A stretch of 64,000 nucleotides of DNA from the NCBI RefSeq assembly GCF_000993825.1, contig NZ_CP011114.1, positions 3,100,001-3,164,000 of the forward strand, in the 5' to 3' direction. Both the position numbers and the translations under genes were made by a program. The notes under the pieces were generated by a model, which did no database searches, was not told the origin of the DNA, and saw only the letters and a program-made list of their open reading frames with translations. This document shows, one piece after another, positions 43,088 through 52,420 of the stretch; the first letter of the stretch is position 1; each line of letters opens with the position of its first letter. The stretch comes from Paenibacillus durus ATCC 35681 (GTDB taxonomy: Bacteria > Bacillota > Bacilli > Paenibacillales > Paenibacillaceae).

Positions 43088-43558
43088 TTACGCGCTGTCG
43101 CTACCGTTAATCATCGCATCCAATTCGCTAATCTCTGCGCGAATCTCGTCGTCTGATTTACGTCTGTCCTCGACGGTCTGACGCGTATCCTCGACGATTG
43201 TTCTATCCGTTAGCAGTCCGTATCTGCGCATATACAGGTCGAGCGCCTTAACGGAAGGGACTCCGTTTGCTCCGCCTCTAATCGCCTTCATTAACTGAAC
43301 GTTTACCTCTGAGCGCATTGCGCTAAGCTGCAGGTCCGTAAGGTAGTTAACGTATGCACCAAATACCTCCTGCGCCTTCCACTCAAAGTACGTACTACGC
43401 GCGATCCCGATCTCATCTGCCAGTTCTTGCGCTGTCTTCTTCTTGCCGTCTTCGTTCAGCAACTCCGCCCATTCGTTATTAACGGTAAGTTGCGCGGCCT
43501 TCCGTTGCTGCGGTGTAAGCTGCGCCTCCAATACCTTCCGTTGTCTCGCGTTACTCAT
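43088..43558 (-). CDS. phBC6A51-type HTH protein, small-terminase-like
   Basis: The 156-residue protein begins with LTPQQRKAAQLTVNNEWAEL, then KKTAQELADEIGIARSTYFEWKAQEVFGAYVNYL, the HTH arrangement of phBC6A51-family phage proteins related to small terminase subunits, and an acidic helical tail. In complete phages a large terminase is next to it; none is present here. It overlaps the upstream gene by 8 bp. Confidence 0.7.
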   Translation of the reverse strand: MSNARQRKVLEAQLTPQQRKAAQLTVNNEWAELLNEDGKKKTAQELADEIGIARSTYFEWKAQEVFGAYVNYLTDLQLSAMRSEVNVQLMKAIRGGANGVPSVKALDLYMRRYGLLTDRTIVEDTRQTVEDRRKSDDEIRAEISELDAMINGSDSA

Positions 43559-44162
43559 ATAAATCGTCCTCCTCTTTCGTAGGTAATTGCGTTAGTGCTT
43601 CGCTATACGCGGCCTGGAACGCTTCGTCGTCCGCGATAAGGCGTTTCATCTCCGCCTCTGCTGCCTTGCGCTCCTCCGTATAGCTTCCGCCGTATTTATC
43701 GTACATACCCCACTGGCTAATTGAGCGGTCTTCCATTAACGCGCTTATGTCGAAGTGAAGACGCCGCATAGCGCTGTTTACATCGAAGTCAGCCGTTTGC
43801 CCCTCGTCAATAGCTGCGTTAATACGCTCAAGCTCGCAGAATACCGAATGAACCCCGGATGCGTAAAACGGAGCAAACATACCGTATGAGTAGTTGAGCA
43901 TGCGCCCATACTCGCGGTACTTTTCGAGCTTGCTAACGTCAATGCGCGGAAGTTGTCCCTGCGCCAGAATAGCCGCAAGCTTAACCGCAATCGCTTTAAA
44001 CGGGGCGAGGCGGTGTACGATCGCGGCAGCTACCTGCGGCTCAACGACCTCCGGACGCGGCAACGGATCGGTCGGCAGTCCTTGCTCAATACGGATTTGG
44101 CGTATGCGCTCCGTCAGTTCAGCGATGTCGGACCGTAATTCTTCGTTAGTTTGTCGTGTCAT
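43551..44162 (-). CDS. Phage protein of unknown function
   Basis: The 203-residue, largely helical protein has an N-terminal coiled-coil-like start (EELRSDIAELTERIRQIRIEQ), then a region with SYGMFAPFYASGVHSVF and RRLHFDISALMEDRSISQWGMYDKYGG. No family recognised. It lies between the small-terminase-like gene and the Ntn/tail fusion, all co-directional. Confidence 0.65.
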   Translation of the reverse strand: MTRQTNEELRSDIAELTERIRQIRIEQGLPTDPLPRPEVVEPQVAAAIVHRLAPFKAIAVKLAAILAQGQLPRIDVSKLEKYREYGRMLNYSYGMFAPFYASGVHSVFCELERINAAIDEGQTADFDVNSAMRRLHFDISALMEDRSISQWGMYDKYGGSYTEERKAAEAEMKRLIADDEAFQAAYSEALTQLPTKEEDDLYE

Positions 44163-44178
44163 TTCGTTTCCCCTTCCG

Positions 44179-45507
44179 TTACGCCGGTATATTTACCGTA
44201 GCCAACAACGCACCCGTCCGGCTATACATTTTAAGGTTTCGCGTTGTCAGGTCAAATGCTAGATTATAGCCGCTCTCTGAACGCTCTGCCTTACCGCTGA
44301 TTGACGACGACAGCGTAGACACTTCGGACTGCAGCGAGTCAAGCGCGGATAGGTTGACGACCTGCACTCCGTTAAAATCGAATGTGCTAACGTCTGACCC
44401 GACCGCGATTGTGTGCGTAATTGGGAAATCCTCGACGTTAGCCTCACCGCCCAGCACGACCGTCGGACCCGCAAGCACAAGGAGCCCGGACGATGCCGCT
44501 ACGTTCAGGCGTCCGTCACTTCCGCTAACCACGCCGCTTTTGCCGCCGGTCGCTCCGTAGAATCTAAGTTCTTGCGTGCCGAAGCCGTCGTTTGTGTCGA
44601 TTGAAATGCGCCGCGTTCCGTTTCCGTCAAACGAGCGTAGGCCGTTCGGGTCGAGTATAATGCGGCGCGTCGATGTCGCGGTCTGAATCGTCGAGCCGGT
44701 TACCGTAGATGCCGTTATCGAACCGCTAAACTCTCCGCTCGTTGTACGCATATGGCCGGTGCTTCCGTCGACGGTAAATGTACCGTTACCGACGTTGATG
44801 TGTGAACCCGTTATGATTGCACTAAGCATGAGCGTCCGGACACGTTCGTCTAACTCCTTCGAAAACACCGTATACTCCGGGCCTACACGGTTAAGCGGCG
44901 GTTCGGCAATCGTTTGGCTATGAATAATCCGGATGCCGTTACGGTCCATCAAGTAAACGTCCGCATTGCCGCCAATCTGCTCACCGGCCAATCTATCGAA
45001 TACATATCCGTAGGCTTGAACCGCTCCGACGCCGCGAGCGTACGCCTCTTTTAGAAACGCGCCCGCAACCTCGTCGTTTATTCCGGCAGCTACCGTAACG
45101 GAATCATTTTCCGGGGCCTGGCAGCGTTCAATCTCGAAGTTCTTTGCGGAATCAATTAGGTATCCGACTGGCTTACCGCCCTCCATTGCGCACAGAAATG
45201 CGAGCAGACCGATACAATCATCGCGCTCCGCAAATCCCGGCCGGATTCTGCAGTATTTATCGTACTCCTGGCGCATGAGCCTGCGGAGTTCTTTCGGTCC
45301 CTTAGCCTCTGACTGCTTATACTTTTGAATCGTCCACTCGGACAGGTTAACGTCACCCGAGAGAAAAACGAGGTCATCGCCTACAACGTGTAGCTTCCTG
45401 TAATCGTCGGCCGCACGATACCATTTTCCGTCAATCATCGTTGATATAGCCGTATCCGCAGCCAAGACCGCCAAGTCCTCGCCTAAACTCGCCAATAATA
45501 ATGTCAT
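44179..45507 (-). CDS. Ntn-hydrolase (HslV-like) domain fused to a phage tail protein
   Basis: The first 200 residues of this 442-residue protein look like a proteasome-beta/HslV-type Ntn hydrolase: after Met removal Thr1 (TLLLASLGED), Asp17 (VLAADTAIS), and a Lys at the Lys33 place (YRKLHVVGDDLVFLSG). The rest is a beta-rich tail-fibre-like region with GNGTFTVDGSTGHMRTTSGEF, RRIILDPNGL, LNVAASSGLLVLAG and a coiled stretch. It lies directly downstream of the tape measure gene, where baseplate and tip proteins are usual. I infer a structural tail protein with self- or host-directed protease or amidase activity. Confidence 0.6.
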   Translation of the reverse strand: MTLLLASLGEDLAVLAADTAISTMIDGKWYRAADDYRKLHVVGDDLVFLSGDVNLSEWTIQKYKQSEAKGPKELRRLMRQEYDKYCRIRPGFAERDDCIGLLAFLCAMEGGKPVGYLIDSAKNFEIERCQAPENDSVTVAAGINDEVAGAFLKEAYARGVGAVQAYGYVFDRLAGEQIGGNADVYLMDRNGIRIIHSQTIAEPPLNRVGPEYTVFSKELDERVRTLMLSAIITGSHINVGNGTFTVDGSTGHMRTTSGEFSGSITASTVTGSTIQTATSTRRIILDPNGLRSFDGNGTRRISIDTNDGFGTQELRFYGATGGKSGVVSGSDGRLNVAASSGLLVLAGPTVVLGGEANVEDFPITHTIAVGSDVSTFDFNGVQVVNLSALDSLQSEVSTLSSSISGKAERSESGYNLAFDLTTRNLKMYSRTGALLATVNIPA

Positions 45508-45568
45508 CCGTTCAACCTCCGTATATTAAATTTAGAGCGCCCGAAATTCGAGCGCCCTTGTTCGTACG

Positions 45569-48500
45569 TCACTCTTTCACCCCCATCGCTTGCAGCCGGG
45601 ACAGTGCGCGCGTCCGTTCGTCATAAAACGTAGTAATGTCCGCCTTGTCCGTGAGCGTTACTTCATCTACGCCCAGGTCGATATGCTGCGTAATGTACGT
45701 CGGAGCGGCCGGCTCTTTCGAGGCTAAACGAGGAGTGGATACGGCGAGCATATCGAACAAGGCGGCTTGCTGCCGGTAGTTCAACACAACCTCCTGCCCG
45801 TGTGCGACGATTGGGACTGGTTGGCCTTGTAATCCTTGAACGATACCTCCATCTTTGAAGTGCTGTAGCTTTTGGCCGTTATCGTTGGGAACTCCGTACT
45901 TGTCACGAATCGCCTGGTTCTCCGCCTGTAGGCGCGCCATTTCCGCCGTATTACCTACCGATTTAGCTTGCGCCCAGGAATCCTTATTAGCGTTATAGCG
46001 GGCAAGGTCTAACGCTTCCTGCGCTTCAGCTCGCGCTGCGGTAACTGACGCCATCTTTGCGTTATACTGCGAAACGAAATCGTCAAGCCCCGCGAGTATA
46101 GAGGCGTTCGCTCCGGCTGCGGAGGATACGCGGAACGACGCAATCGCGGCCTCAATCGTTTGAATATCGCCTGAATACGATTCGAATGCGGCGAGCAGCG
46201 CATCATACTGCGCCTCGGCATCCGCCTTCTCGCGTTCGTACGATTGCTCGCGCGCGGTGATTTCGGCCTCGTACGCCTTGGCTTGCGTATCCTTTTCGTC
46301 TTGGAGCGCTCCCTTTTGCGATTCGAGCTCACGTTTGCGGAGTTCGCGTTCATGTTCGAGTACCATCCGGTCGCGTTCTTCGATCGTCCGTTCTCGTTCC
46401 ACTATTCCTTCCGGACCGACTGCTGATGATAATTCCGCAATGCGTGCGTTCTTCTGCGCGAGCTGCGTTTCGTAGTCGGCGTCCGTATTGAGTTCGGCCT
46501 CTTTCGCGAGGAGGTCGTCTATGGCGGCAATCTTAGCGTCCTGAGCGCTGATGTACTCGTCTTTACGCTTTTTAATCGCCTCAACGTCCGCATCTTTTGC
46601 CGCCTCGATCGCGTCAAGTTCGGCCTTCTTTGCGGATTCGACCGCTTTCTTTTCTGCGTCTACGAGGTCCTTCGCGAGCTCGACCGTTTTAGTCGTCAAG
46701 TCCTTGCGTGCGTTGTATAGTTCCTCGTCAGCCTGCGCGTAAAATTCCGTATTGGACTTGTACTTGTCGCGAAGCTCCTGCCATTTGCGGACTCTAAACG
46801 CGGCAATCTCTGCGTCAGATTTTCCGGCGTCCTCCATCTGGCGGATTTCCTTTTCGATAAGCTCCGCGCGTTTATCGTACGTGTCGCGTTCCTCCTGCGC
46901 CGAGGCTTGCGCTAGGTCTTTCCGGGCTTGGCGCACCTCTTCGTCGGCCTTCTTGTACTGGTCGGAGTCAGCGGCGTACTTCTTCCTAACGTTCGTCCAC
47001 AAATACAAGCGTTGGTTCGCCATATCTTTCTCCGACTTTCCCGCATCCTCCATACGCTTCATTTCCTGGTCGATGGTAGTCTCGGAGAACTCGAAACGGG
47101 ACTGTACGGAATCTTCACCGAGACGTTTAAGTTGTAGGGAGAGCGTGCGGGCGTCGTCTACACTCTCTTTGAGGAATTGCGCGTGCTTCTTCTTGAGAGC
47201 TTCGTATTTCTCGATTTGTTTTTCTGCCGTGAGGTTGTAGAAATCAGATTGGAACTGCACGGTTTTAAGGTCGGCATCGTACAGTTTTTTGCGGAGTTCG
47301 GCGGCAATTTCGGCAGGGGACTTACCGGGCTTTTCCGTTTTGGGTTTCGGTTTCGACGTTCGCTGCTTCTTAGGCTTCGATAGGTCAACGCCGGGACCGG
47401 TTGTTCTGCCGGAGTATGCGTCCAAGTTTCCGCTTGTTAGCGCGGATTTTTGCGCTTCGAGTTCGTTTAGCGCCGACTGTACTTGGTTCTGCTCCGGATA
47501 TAAGGCATCTAGGCGCTTCTGCCCGTGGACGTAGACTTTCTCGGCCGCAAGGGTATCCGGATCGTTTAGCGCTGAACTTCCGGATGCGCTAATGACAGCG
47601 TTCATCGTCTTGAGGAGCGCTTGGTAGTTCGCGATTTGCGCCTCGATCGCGGCTTTTTGCGCTTTCGTCGTCCGCTCCATTTGTTCGATGCGGGCTTTTT
47701 CGACCTTTAGCGTACCATCGAGCAGGCTGCGTTCGGCTGACGCTTGAGACTCCGCGAGGTTTATGTTCGTAATGCGGAGATTCCCTTCCTTATCCATTTC
47801 CGTATGCAAACCAGGATACTGCTTAACTAGCGCAGCCGTCGCCGACCGCAATTGCTCTTTCTGACCGGCGTCAAGTCTCTGCGCGCTGGACAGCTTTTTA
47901 TACGAAGCTATACTCGACTCAATCGCCGTCAGACGGTCGTTACTTGCAGCCGCCGCCTGTAGATTAGCGCGCTCCTCCTGCAGCAGCGCCGGTACCGAAT
48001 CGTTAATCGCTTTGTTCATCTTCGCAATTCCGCCCGCCGCATCCTCACTACTTGCGTACCCTAAATCGCGCAGTCTCTTGTCCGCCGCTTCGAGTTCATC
48101 GTTCAGCTTGCGTAACTCTGTCGCACCTGCACGCCAGTCCATCCGGGTGTTACCGCTCTTCAAGTCCGCAATCCTGCGCTCGATCGCTTCACGGTCACGA
48201 AGTGCCTGCGTAGTTTCTTCGATTCTACCGCGCAAGTCTTCGAGGTCGCCGGTTGTGCGCGTTAATGGCGATTTACTGAGTGCGTCGTTAAGAGACGTTT
48301 GAGCCGCCGCAAAGTCTTCCGCAGCTTTTTTCGTCTCTGCGTACTTGCCGGCTAACGCTGCTGCACCCGCTGCTAATGCGGAAATGGCGAGTGAGATTGC
48401 GCCGATAATCGGAAGACTCGCGGTAAAAGCGGTCATACCTGCAGCAGCCACCGTAGAAGTAGCGGCAACCTCTTTTAATACGGCAACAAGCGAAACTCCG

Positions 48501-49933
48501 ACCGCTATCAACCCGCCAACAATCGGTCCTGCTGTAGCAAACGCAATAATTGCGCCCTGTACAGGCGGGCTCAAATTTGTAAACCCATTGATGAGGCCCG
48601 TAATCTGCTCCGTGACTATTCGGACGGCTGGCGCGAACTTATCGCCTACCGAAATTCCAGCCGATTCAAGCGCGGACTGCATCTCGTTTATCGAACCTTT
48701 GAGCGTGTCCATTTGCGTCCCTGCAACTTGCTCGGCCGTTCCTCCTGCGTTTTGAAGCGACGCGGTGTACGATTCGAGCGTTGACTGTCCATTCGAGATG
48801 AGCGTTAGAAATCCGCTTGCTGCCTCTTGGCCTACGAGCGTTGCGGCTACGTCGGCCTGCTGCGCTTGTGTCAGGCGGGAAAAAGCGCCTTGCATCTGTC
48901 CGATGATTTGCGCGAACGGGAGGACGTTGCCAGTGCTGTCCTGGATTGATACGCCGAGCTTCTGCATGTAGAACGCGGCTTCCTGCGACGGTGACGCGAG
49001 CTGCAGGAGGATAGCGCGAAGGGACGTGCCTGCGTTTTCACCACGAATACCGGCGTTAGACAGCGCTTCGACCGCTGCCGTCGCTTCTTCTACGGACAGG
49101 CCCATGTTCGCCGCAACCGGAGCAATGTATTTCATACTTAGACCCAGGTCCGAAATATCCGCGTTCGAGTCGATAGACGCTTTTGCTAGTACGTCCACTA
49201 CGCGGCCTGTTTCTTCCGTTTCAAGGCGGAAACCGTTCAGTACGCTTGCCGCGATGCTGGCCGTATTCGCTAAGTCCATTTGTCCAGCGGCGGCAAGCGA
49301 TAAAACGCCGGGCATGGCGGTCATAACGTCCTTCGTTTTAAACCCGGCTTGTGCGAGGAGGGCTTGCGCATCCGCCGCTTGCGAAGCGCTGAACACCGTC
49401 TGAGCCCCAAGCTGTATCGCCTGCTCACGCAACTTTTCGAACTCGGCTCCGGTCGCCTGCGTAATCGCCTTAACCTTCGCCATCGCTTGCTCGAATGATG
49501 CTGCCGTCTGAACGGACTTCGTAATAATCGCCGCCATCGCAACGGCAAGTCCGATATAGGCCGCGCCTAGCGCCTTGACTTCGTTCGCTGTCCGGTTCGT
49601 AGCAAGCGCGTTCTTTTCGATCTCCTTCGCGACTTTATCGATCTCGGCCGCGCTCGCGCCAAGCTTACGCATCTCGTCCGTAACGGCTGCGATCTGTTTA
49701 CGGAGTAATTCCGGATTCGCCTTCCGGAGCGCATCGTTAATCCGCGTGATCTGAGCGGAGGACGCGCCCACGTCCTTGAGCGCCATGTTCAACCCCATGA
49801 ACGACGCTTGCGCCTGGTGTGCGGAGTGGCCGAGTTCTGCCGATTTCTGCTTTGCTTTATCCATGCCCGCAGTATAATTGCTTATATCAACTGTGAGCTT
49901 CGCTTTTATGGCGCCTACCTCTACGGCATCCAC
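45569..49933 (-). CDS. Phage tail tape measure protein, TP901 type
   Basis: The 1454-residue protein has the TP901 core (AMAKVKAITQATGAEFEKLREQ..LGAQTVFSASQAADAQALLAQAGF..NAGIRGENAGTSLRAILLQLASP), a hydrophobic segment around 470-520 (GAIIAFATAGPIVGGLIAVG), long coiled coils, and two tandem copies of a roughly 65-residue unit with MEDAGKS..W..R.KY..ADEE..ARKDL near residues 940-1080. It sets tail length; at about 0.15 nm per residue the tail would be near 200 nm. The GTG start overlaps the upstream stop by 1 nt. Confidence 0.92.
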   Translation of the reverse strand: MDAVEVGAIKAKLTVDISNYTAGMDKAKQKSAELGHSAHQAQASFMGLNMALKDVGASSAQITRINDALRKANPELLRKQIAAVTDEMRKLGASAAEIDKVAKEIEKNALATNRTANEVKALGAAYIGLAVAMAAIITKSVQTAASFEQAMAKVKAITQATGAEFEKLREQAIQLGAQTVFSASQAADAQALLAQAGFKTKDVMTAMPGVLSLAAAGQMDLANTASIAASVLNGFRLETEETGRVVDVLAKASIDSNADISDLGLSMKYIAPVAANMGLSVEEATAAVEALSNAGIRGENAGTSLRAILLQLASPSQEAAFYMQKLGVSIQDSTGNVLPFAQIIGQMQGAFSRLTQAQQADVAATLVGQEAASGFLTLISNGQSTLESYTASLQNAGGTAEQVAGTQMDTLKGSINEMQSALESAGISVGDKFAPAVRIVTEQITGLINGFTNLSPPVQGAIIAFATAGPIVGGLIAVGVSLVAVLKEVAATSTVAAAGMTAFTASLPIIGAISLAISALAAGAAALAGKYAETKKAAEDFAAAQTSLNDALSKSPLTRTTGDLEDLRGRIEETTQALRDREAIERRIADLKSGNTRMDWRAGATELRKLNDELEAADKRLRDLGYASSEDAAGGIAKMNKAINDSVPALLQEERANLQAAAASNDRLTAIESSIASYKKLSSAQRLDAGQKEQLRSATAALVKQYPGLHTEMDKEGNLRITNINLAESQASAERSLLDGTLKVEKARIEQMERTTKAQKAAIEAQIANYQALLKTMNAVISASGSSALNDPDTLAAEKVYVHGQKRLDALYPEQNQVQSALNELEAQKSALTSGNLDAYSGRTTGPGVDLSKPKKQRTSKPKPKTEKPGKSPAEIAAELRKKLYDADLKTVQFQSDFYNLTAEKQIEKYEALKKKHAQFLKESVDDARTLSLQLKRLGEDSVQSRFEFSETTIDQEMKRMEDAGKSEKDMANQRLYLWTNVRKKYAADSDQYKKADEEVRQARKDLAQASAQEERDTYDKRAELIEKEIRQMEDAGKSDAEIAAFRVRKWQELRDKYKSNTEFYAQADEELYNARKDLTTKTVELAKDLVDAEKKAVESAKKAELDAIEAAKDADVEAIKKRKDEYISAQDAKIAAIDDLLAKEAELNTDADYETQLAQKNARIAELSSAVGPEGIVERERTIEERDRMVLEHERELRKRELESQKGALQDEKDTQAKAYEAEITAREQSYEREKADAEAQYDALLAAFESYSGDIQTIEAAIASFRVSSAAGANASILAGLDDFVSQYNAKMASVTAARAEAQEALDLARYNANKDSWAQAKSVGNTAEMARLQAENQAIRDKYGVPNDNGQKLQHFKDGGIVQGLQGQPVPIVAHGQEVVLNYRQQAALFDMLAVSTPRLASKEPAAPTYITQHIDLGVDEVTLTDKADITTFYDERTRALSRLQAMGVKE

Positions 49934-50166
49934 TACGCCAACACCTCGGCAATCTTCGCAACGAGTAACGTCGCTTGTTCCCGTTCTTCCGGCGTCATGT
50001 CCGGCACTAACCCCGCAGTTTCAAGGCCATACAAAATTGCAGCCGCAGCCGCTGCGTTTGCTGCCTGTTTCTCTTCCTCCGTACCTTCCGCTTTCTTGAT
50101 ATCCGAGAAGTGACCTAACTGCTTCGTGATTAAATCTATTGTTAACGCTAAAATCTCATAGTTCAT
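49933..50166 (-). CDS. Small phage protein upstream of tape measure
   Basis: The 77-residue helical protein (MNYEILALTIDLITKQL, then an alanine-rich helix, PDMTPEEREQATLLVAKIAEVL) sits where tail assembly chaperones are encoded. Its stop TAG overlaps the tape measure GTG. I see no classical slippery site, so the chaperone role is only suggested by position. Confidence 0.6.
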   Translation of the reverse strand: MNYEILALTIDLITKQLGHFSDIKKAEGTEEEKQAANAAAAAAILYGLETAGLVPDMTPEEREQATLLVAKIAEVLA

Positions 50167-50233
50167 TCGTGATTACCTCCGTTCAAAATAAAAAGAACCG
50201 ACGCTTTTGCGCCGGGTCCCGTTATGTTTCTGT

Positions 50234-50578
50234 TTATCCGATTAACTTCGCTTTGAGTTTTAAGTATCTAGCGGCATCCGTTGCCGTCTGCGAAAATAAC
50301 GCCTCGTTAAACAATCGACCGAGCGCGTCTAAGTCCGGCCGTATTCCGCTAATATCTACCGTACTTGGATCAACGTTCTGCCCTAGCAGTATCACCGTAT
50401 GATCTCCGGTCACACTGTACTGACCATTGTCGTGCTTTGTAATGCGCAATTCGTCGCCCGTCCCTACCGGGATAAAATCGAGACATTCCATCCGCCAGAA
50501 ATGCGGGAACGGTTCGGTTTTGACGGTAATAGACGTTAATCCCTCGGGAAGCGGTAGTACGCCGTTAAATCCGGCCAT
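50234..50578 (-). CDS. Phage protein of unknown function, possibly tail-associated
   Basis: The 114-residue protein starts MAGFNGVLPLPEGLTSITVK, then PFPHFWRMECLDFIPVGTGDELRI and a C-terminal helix (LFNEALFSQTATDAARYLKLKAKL). The frame stays open for about 38 codons upstream of the ATG, so the true start may be earlier or the gene may once have been longer. Confidence 0.55.
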   Translation of the reverse strand: MAGFNGVLPLPEGLTSITVKTEPFPHFWRMECLDFIPVGTGDELRITKHDNGQYSVTGDHTVILLGQNVDPSTVDISGIRPDLDALGRLFNEALFSQTATDAARYLKLKAKLIG

Positions 50579-50682
50579 CTCGCAGGGAGCGCCGCCTTTG
50601 ACGTAGCTAATTCGGGGCCAGCCATGAGTCAGCTTGACGTGCTTATATCCAGTGACGTCAACCGTTTGGTCACTTGTGCCTG

Positions 50683-50961
50683 TTACTCCGCATTACCTTC
50701 GTTAGTTCGTTTAAACTGGCTATATACCTGCCGCGCGATTCGTTGAATGTCGTTAAGCGTGCTTTCCGGCTTAAGTAACCGAAAGAACTGCTCCGCAATC
50801 GCGACCATTCCCGTTGTAAAAATGACCTTATCCCCGATGCAGCGCGCTTTCGGATAAGTGTCCGTTACCAAGTAATTGACCCCTCTGCTGTTCGCTGAGA
50901 TACGACCGTCTGCGAATACATAAATCTGACCTTTTGTATAAATAGATACACATAAGCTCAA
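50683..50961 (-). CDS. Short Ntn-hydrolase-like protein
   Basis: This 92-residue protein repeats the active-site layout of the 442-residue protein: after Met removal Ser1 (SLCVSIYTKGQ), Asp17 (VFADGRIS) and a Lys at position 37 (YPKARCIGDKVIFTTG). It is about half the size of a full HslV-type domain, so it may be truncated or a minimal version. GGGGGAT lies upstream of the ATG. Why two members sit in one element is unclear. Confidence 0.55.
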   Translation of the reverse strand: MSLCVSIYTKGQIYVFADGRISANSRGVNYLVTDTYPKARCIGDKVIFTTGMVAIAEQFFRLLKPESTLNDIQRIARQVYSQFKRTNEGNAE

Positions 50962-51036
50962 TTGCTCATCCCCCTTTTATTTGAAAAGAGCCGGCGTTTA
51001 AATGCGCCAGCCCTTCCGTGATTATTCGTATCGTGA

Positions 51037-51354
51037 TTAATTACTCTCATCTGCGGTTCCCCTTTCGTATTCGCGTTTTGCAAGCGCCCATCGCGCAATT
51101 ACTGCCGGCGTTGGATTGCGCTGAGCTGCTACCCGCGCTGCTTCTACGTCCTCAGCGGTAACCTTCGGCGGTTCCGGCGCAGGAGCCGGCCGTTCCGATG
51201 GGTTTTCGTAATCGCGTTTGATTTGCGAGTACAGGGCAAGGTTGGTTGGTGAAGGGTAGCGTTCAGCATATATTCGCGCTTCCTGGACGTCATCAGCCGT
51301 CAAGGTATCGCCGTTCTGTAATTTGCCGCGTAAACCTGTCGCTACTTTATGCAT
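51037..51354 (-). CDS. Phage protein with two copies of a 30-residue helical repeat
   Basis: The 105-residue protein contains LTADDVQEARIYAERYPSPT..LYSQIKRDYE and VTAEDVEAARVAAQRNPTPA..RWALAKREYE, two copies of a helix-turn-helix hairpin joined by a proline-rich linker (PAPAPEPPK). The start ATG overlaps the stop of the upstream gene by 1 nt. Function unknown; the repeat may bind other phage proteins. Confidence 0.6.
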   Translation of the reverse strand: MHKVATGLRGKLQNGDTLTADDVQEARIYAERYPSPTNLALYSQIKRDYENPSERPAPAPEPPKVTAEDVEAARVAAQRNPTPAVIARWALAKREYERGTADESN

Positions 51355-51974
51355 TACTTGTCACCTCGCTTCACGTGCAGAACACTTTGGACGGTACGTC
51401 CGTTATCTAAATCGTATAGGTCAGCGCCAGTAATCCGGTGTGTGTCGCCCTCATTGACATTAGCAAATCCGACTTCGCGCATCTCGTAACGATGAGGCTG
51501 CGGCCATCTTCCGGGGTACATCGTATTAAGTACCGCGTCCTTCTCATCGTCAAACTCTCGCACAGCCTTGCGGTACGCCGTGTATGCGTCGATATAAGCC
51601 AGCTTTGCGGAGAGGAGCTCGTCTCGCGCGGGTTGAATGAGCTCCGCAAAATAACGAGGTTGGAAATCAGCATTCCAAGCCGTGACTACATCCTCCGGCG
51701 TTGTTTTTGCGGAAAAGGCAGTTTGCGCTATTCTTGATTCCGTATCCTTGCGGAGAAATACTCGCTCCGCTTCTACGATCTTGTCAGAGACTGCGTCGAG
51801 TTTAGAACTAACGTCTTCTCCTGAGTAAAGAGACTCTCGAATAATTGCCTCATACTCCGCTTTCAGAGCTTGGGTAGTTTCGAGGGCGCTGTCCCGTTCG
51901 AGCTGGGCTGCCGCTTGCTTATCGCAAATTTCTTGTCGATCTCTCACGTAATTATCAATCATTTCAAATCTCAT
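51354..51974 (-). CDS. Coiled-coil phage protein of unknown function
   Basis: The 206-residue protein is strongly helical (QAAAQLERDSALETTQALKA.., DAVSDKIVEAERVFLRKD) and ends in a compact TMYPGRWPQPHRYEMREVGF..RITGADLYDL region. The ATG at 51974 is used rather than 51983, which lies on the ribosome site. It overlaps the upstream gene by 11 bp. Confidence 0.6.
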   Translation of the reverse strand: MRFEMIDNYVRDRQEICDKQAAAQLERDSALETTQALKAEYEAIIRESLYSGEDVSSKLDAVSDKIVEAERVFLRKDTESRIAQTAFSAKTTPEDVVTAWNADFQPRYFAELIQPARDELLSAKLAYIDAYTAYRKAVREFDDEKDAVLNTMYPGRWPQPHRYEMREVGFANVNEGDTHRITGADLYDLDNGRTVQSVLHVKRGDK

Positions 51975-52413
51975 ACTTACCATTCCCCTCGATTATTTTT
52001 AGTAAGGCCCGAACATGCCGTCCAATCATCACACGCCAGCGTGGTAACGGAGGCAACGGAATAGGCGGTGCTGTCGGCTTGATCCCGTAAAGCTCTATCA
52101 GAATATCGCGATTATCCTCGACAGCGCGGCGGGCGGACATTGTATCTGACGGGTGTTTGATCGCTGCAGCCACGCCAGCCACCGCCAGGCAAGCCGCATA
52201 GATTTCGGTATTTGCCGTCCAGAGGTCGAACGTCTCGAACTGGTGTGCTTCCGCTAGTTCCCGCGCCGCCTCAACTGCGATTGAAGCGTCTGTACCGTAC
52301 GGCCACGGCCAGGTAACGGAATCCAGCAAATGGCCGTCCTCACCGTAAAGCTGCGCGGAAAGGAACGTCATAGTTTCGAAGGCCGCCGTTTCGACAATTA
52401 TCAGCGGACGCAT
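51964..52413 (-). CDS. Phage protein of unknown function
   Basis: The 149-residue protein shows a beta-strand start (MRPLIIVETAAFETMTFLSA), WPWPYGTDASIAVEAARELA and a proline-rich hinge (PTAPPIPLPPLPRWR) before a basic C-terminal helix. No family recognised; operon position suggests a tail or connector role. Confidence 0.6.
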   Translation of the reverse strand: MRPLIIVETAAFETMTFLSAQLYGEDGHLLDSVTWPWPYGTDASIAVEAARELAEAHQFETFDLWTANTEIYAACLAVAGVAAAIKHPSDTMSARRAVEDNRDILIELYGIKPTAPPIPLPPLPRWRVMIGRHVRALLKIIEGNGKYEI

Positions 52414-52420
52414 GTCTAGC

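Noticed and set aside
50560..50700. Possible -1 programmed frameshift joining the short Ntn-like gene (50683-50961) to the following ORF (50234-50578).
   Set aside because: The -1 frame is open only from a TAA 12 nt before the Ntn stop, leaving a window of two codons with no slippery heptamer. Separate genes are more likely.
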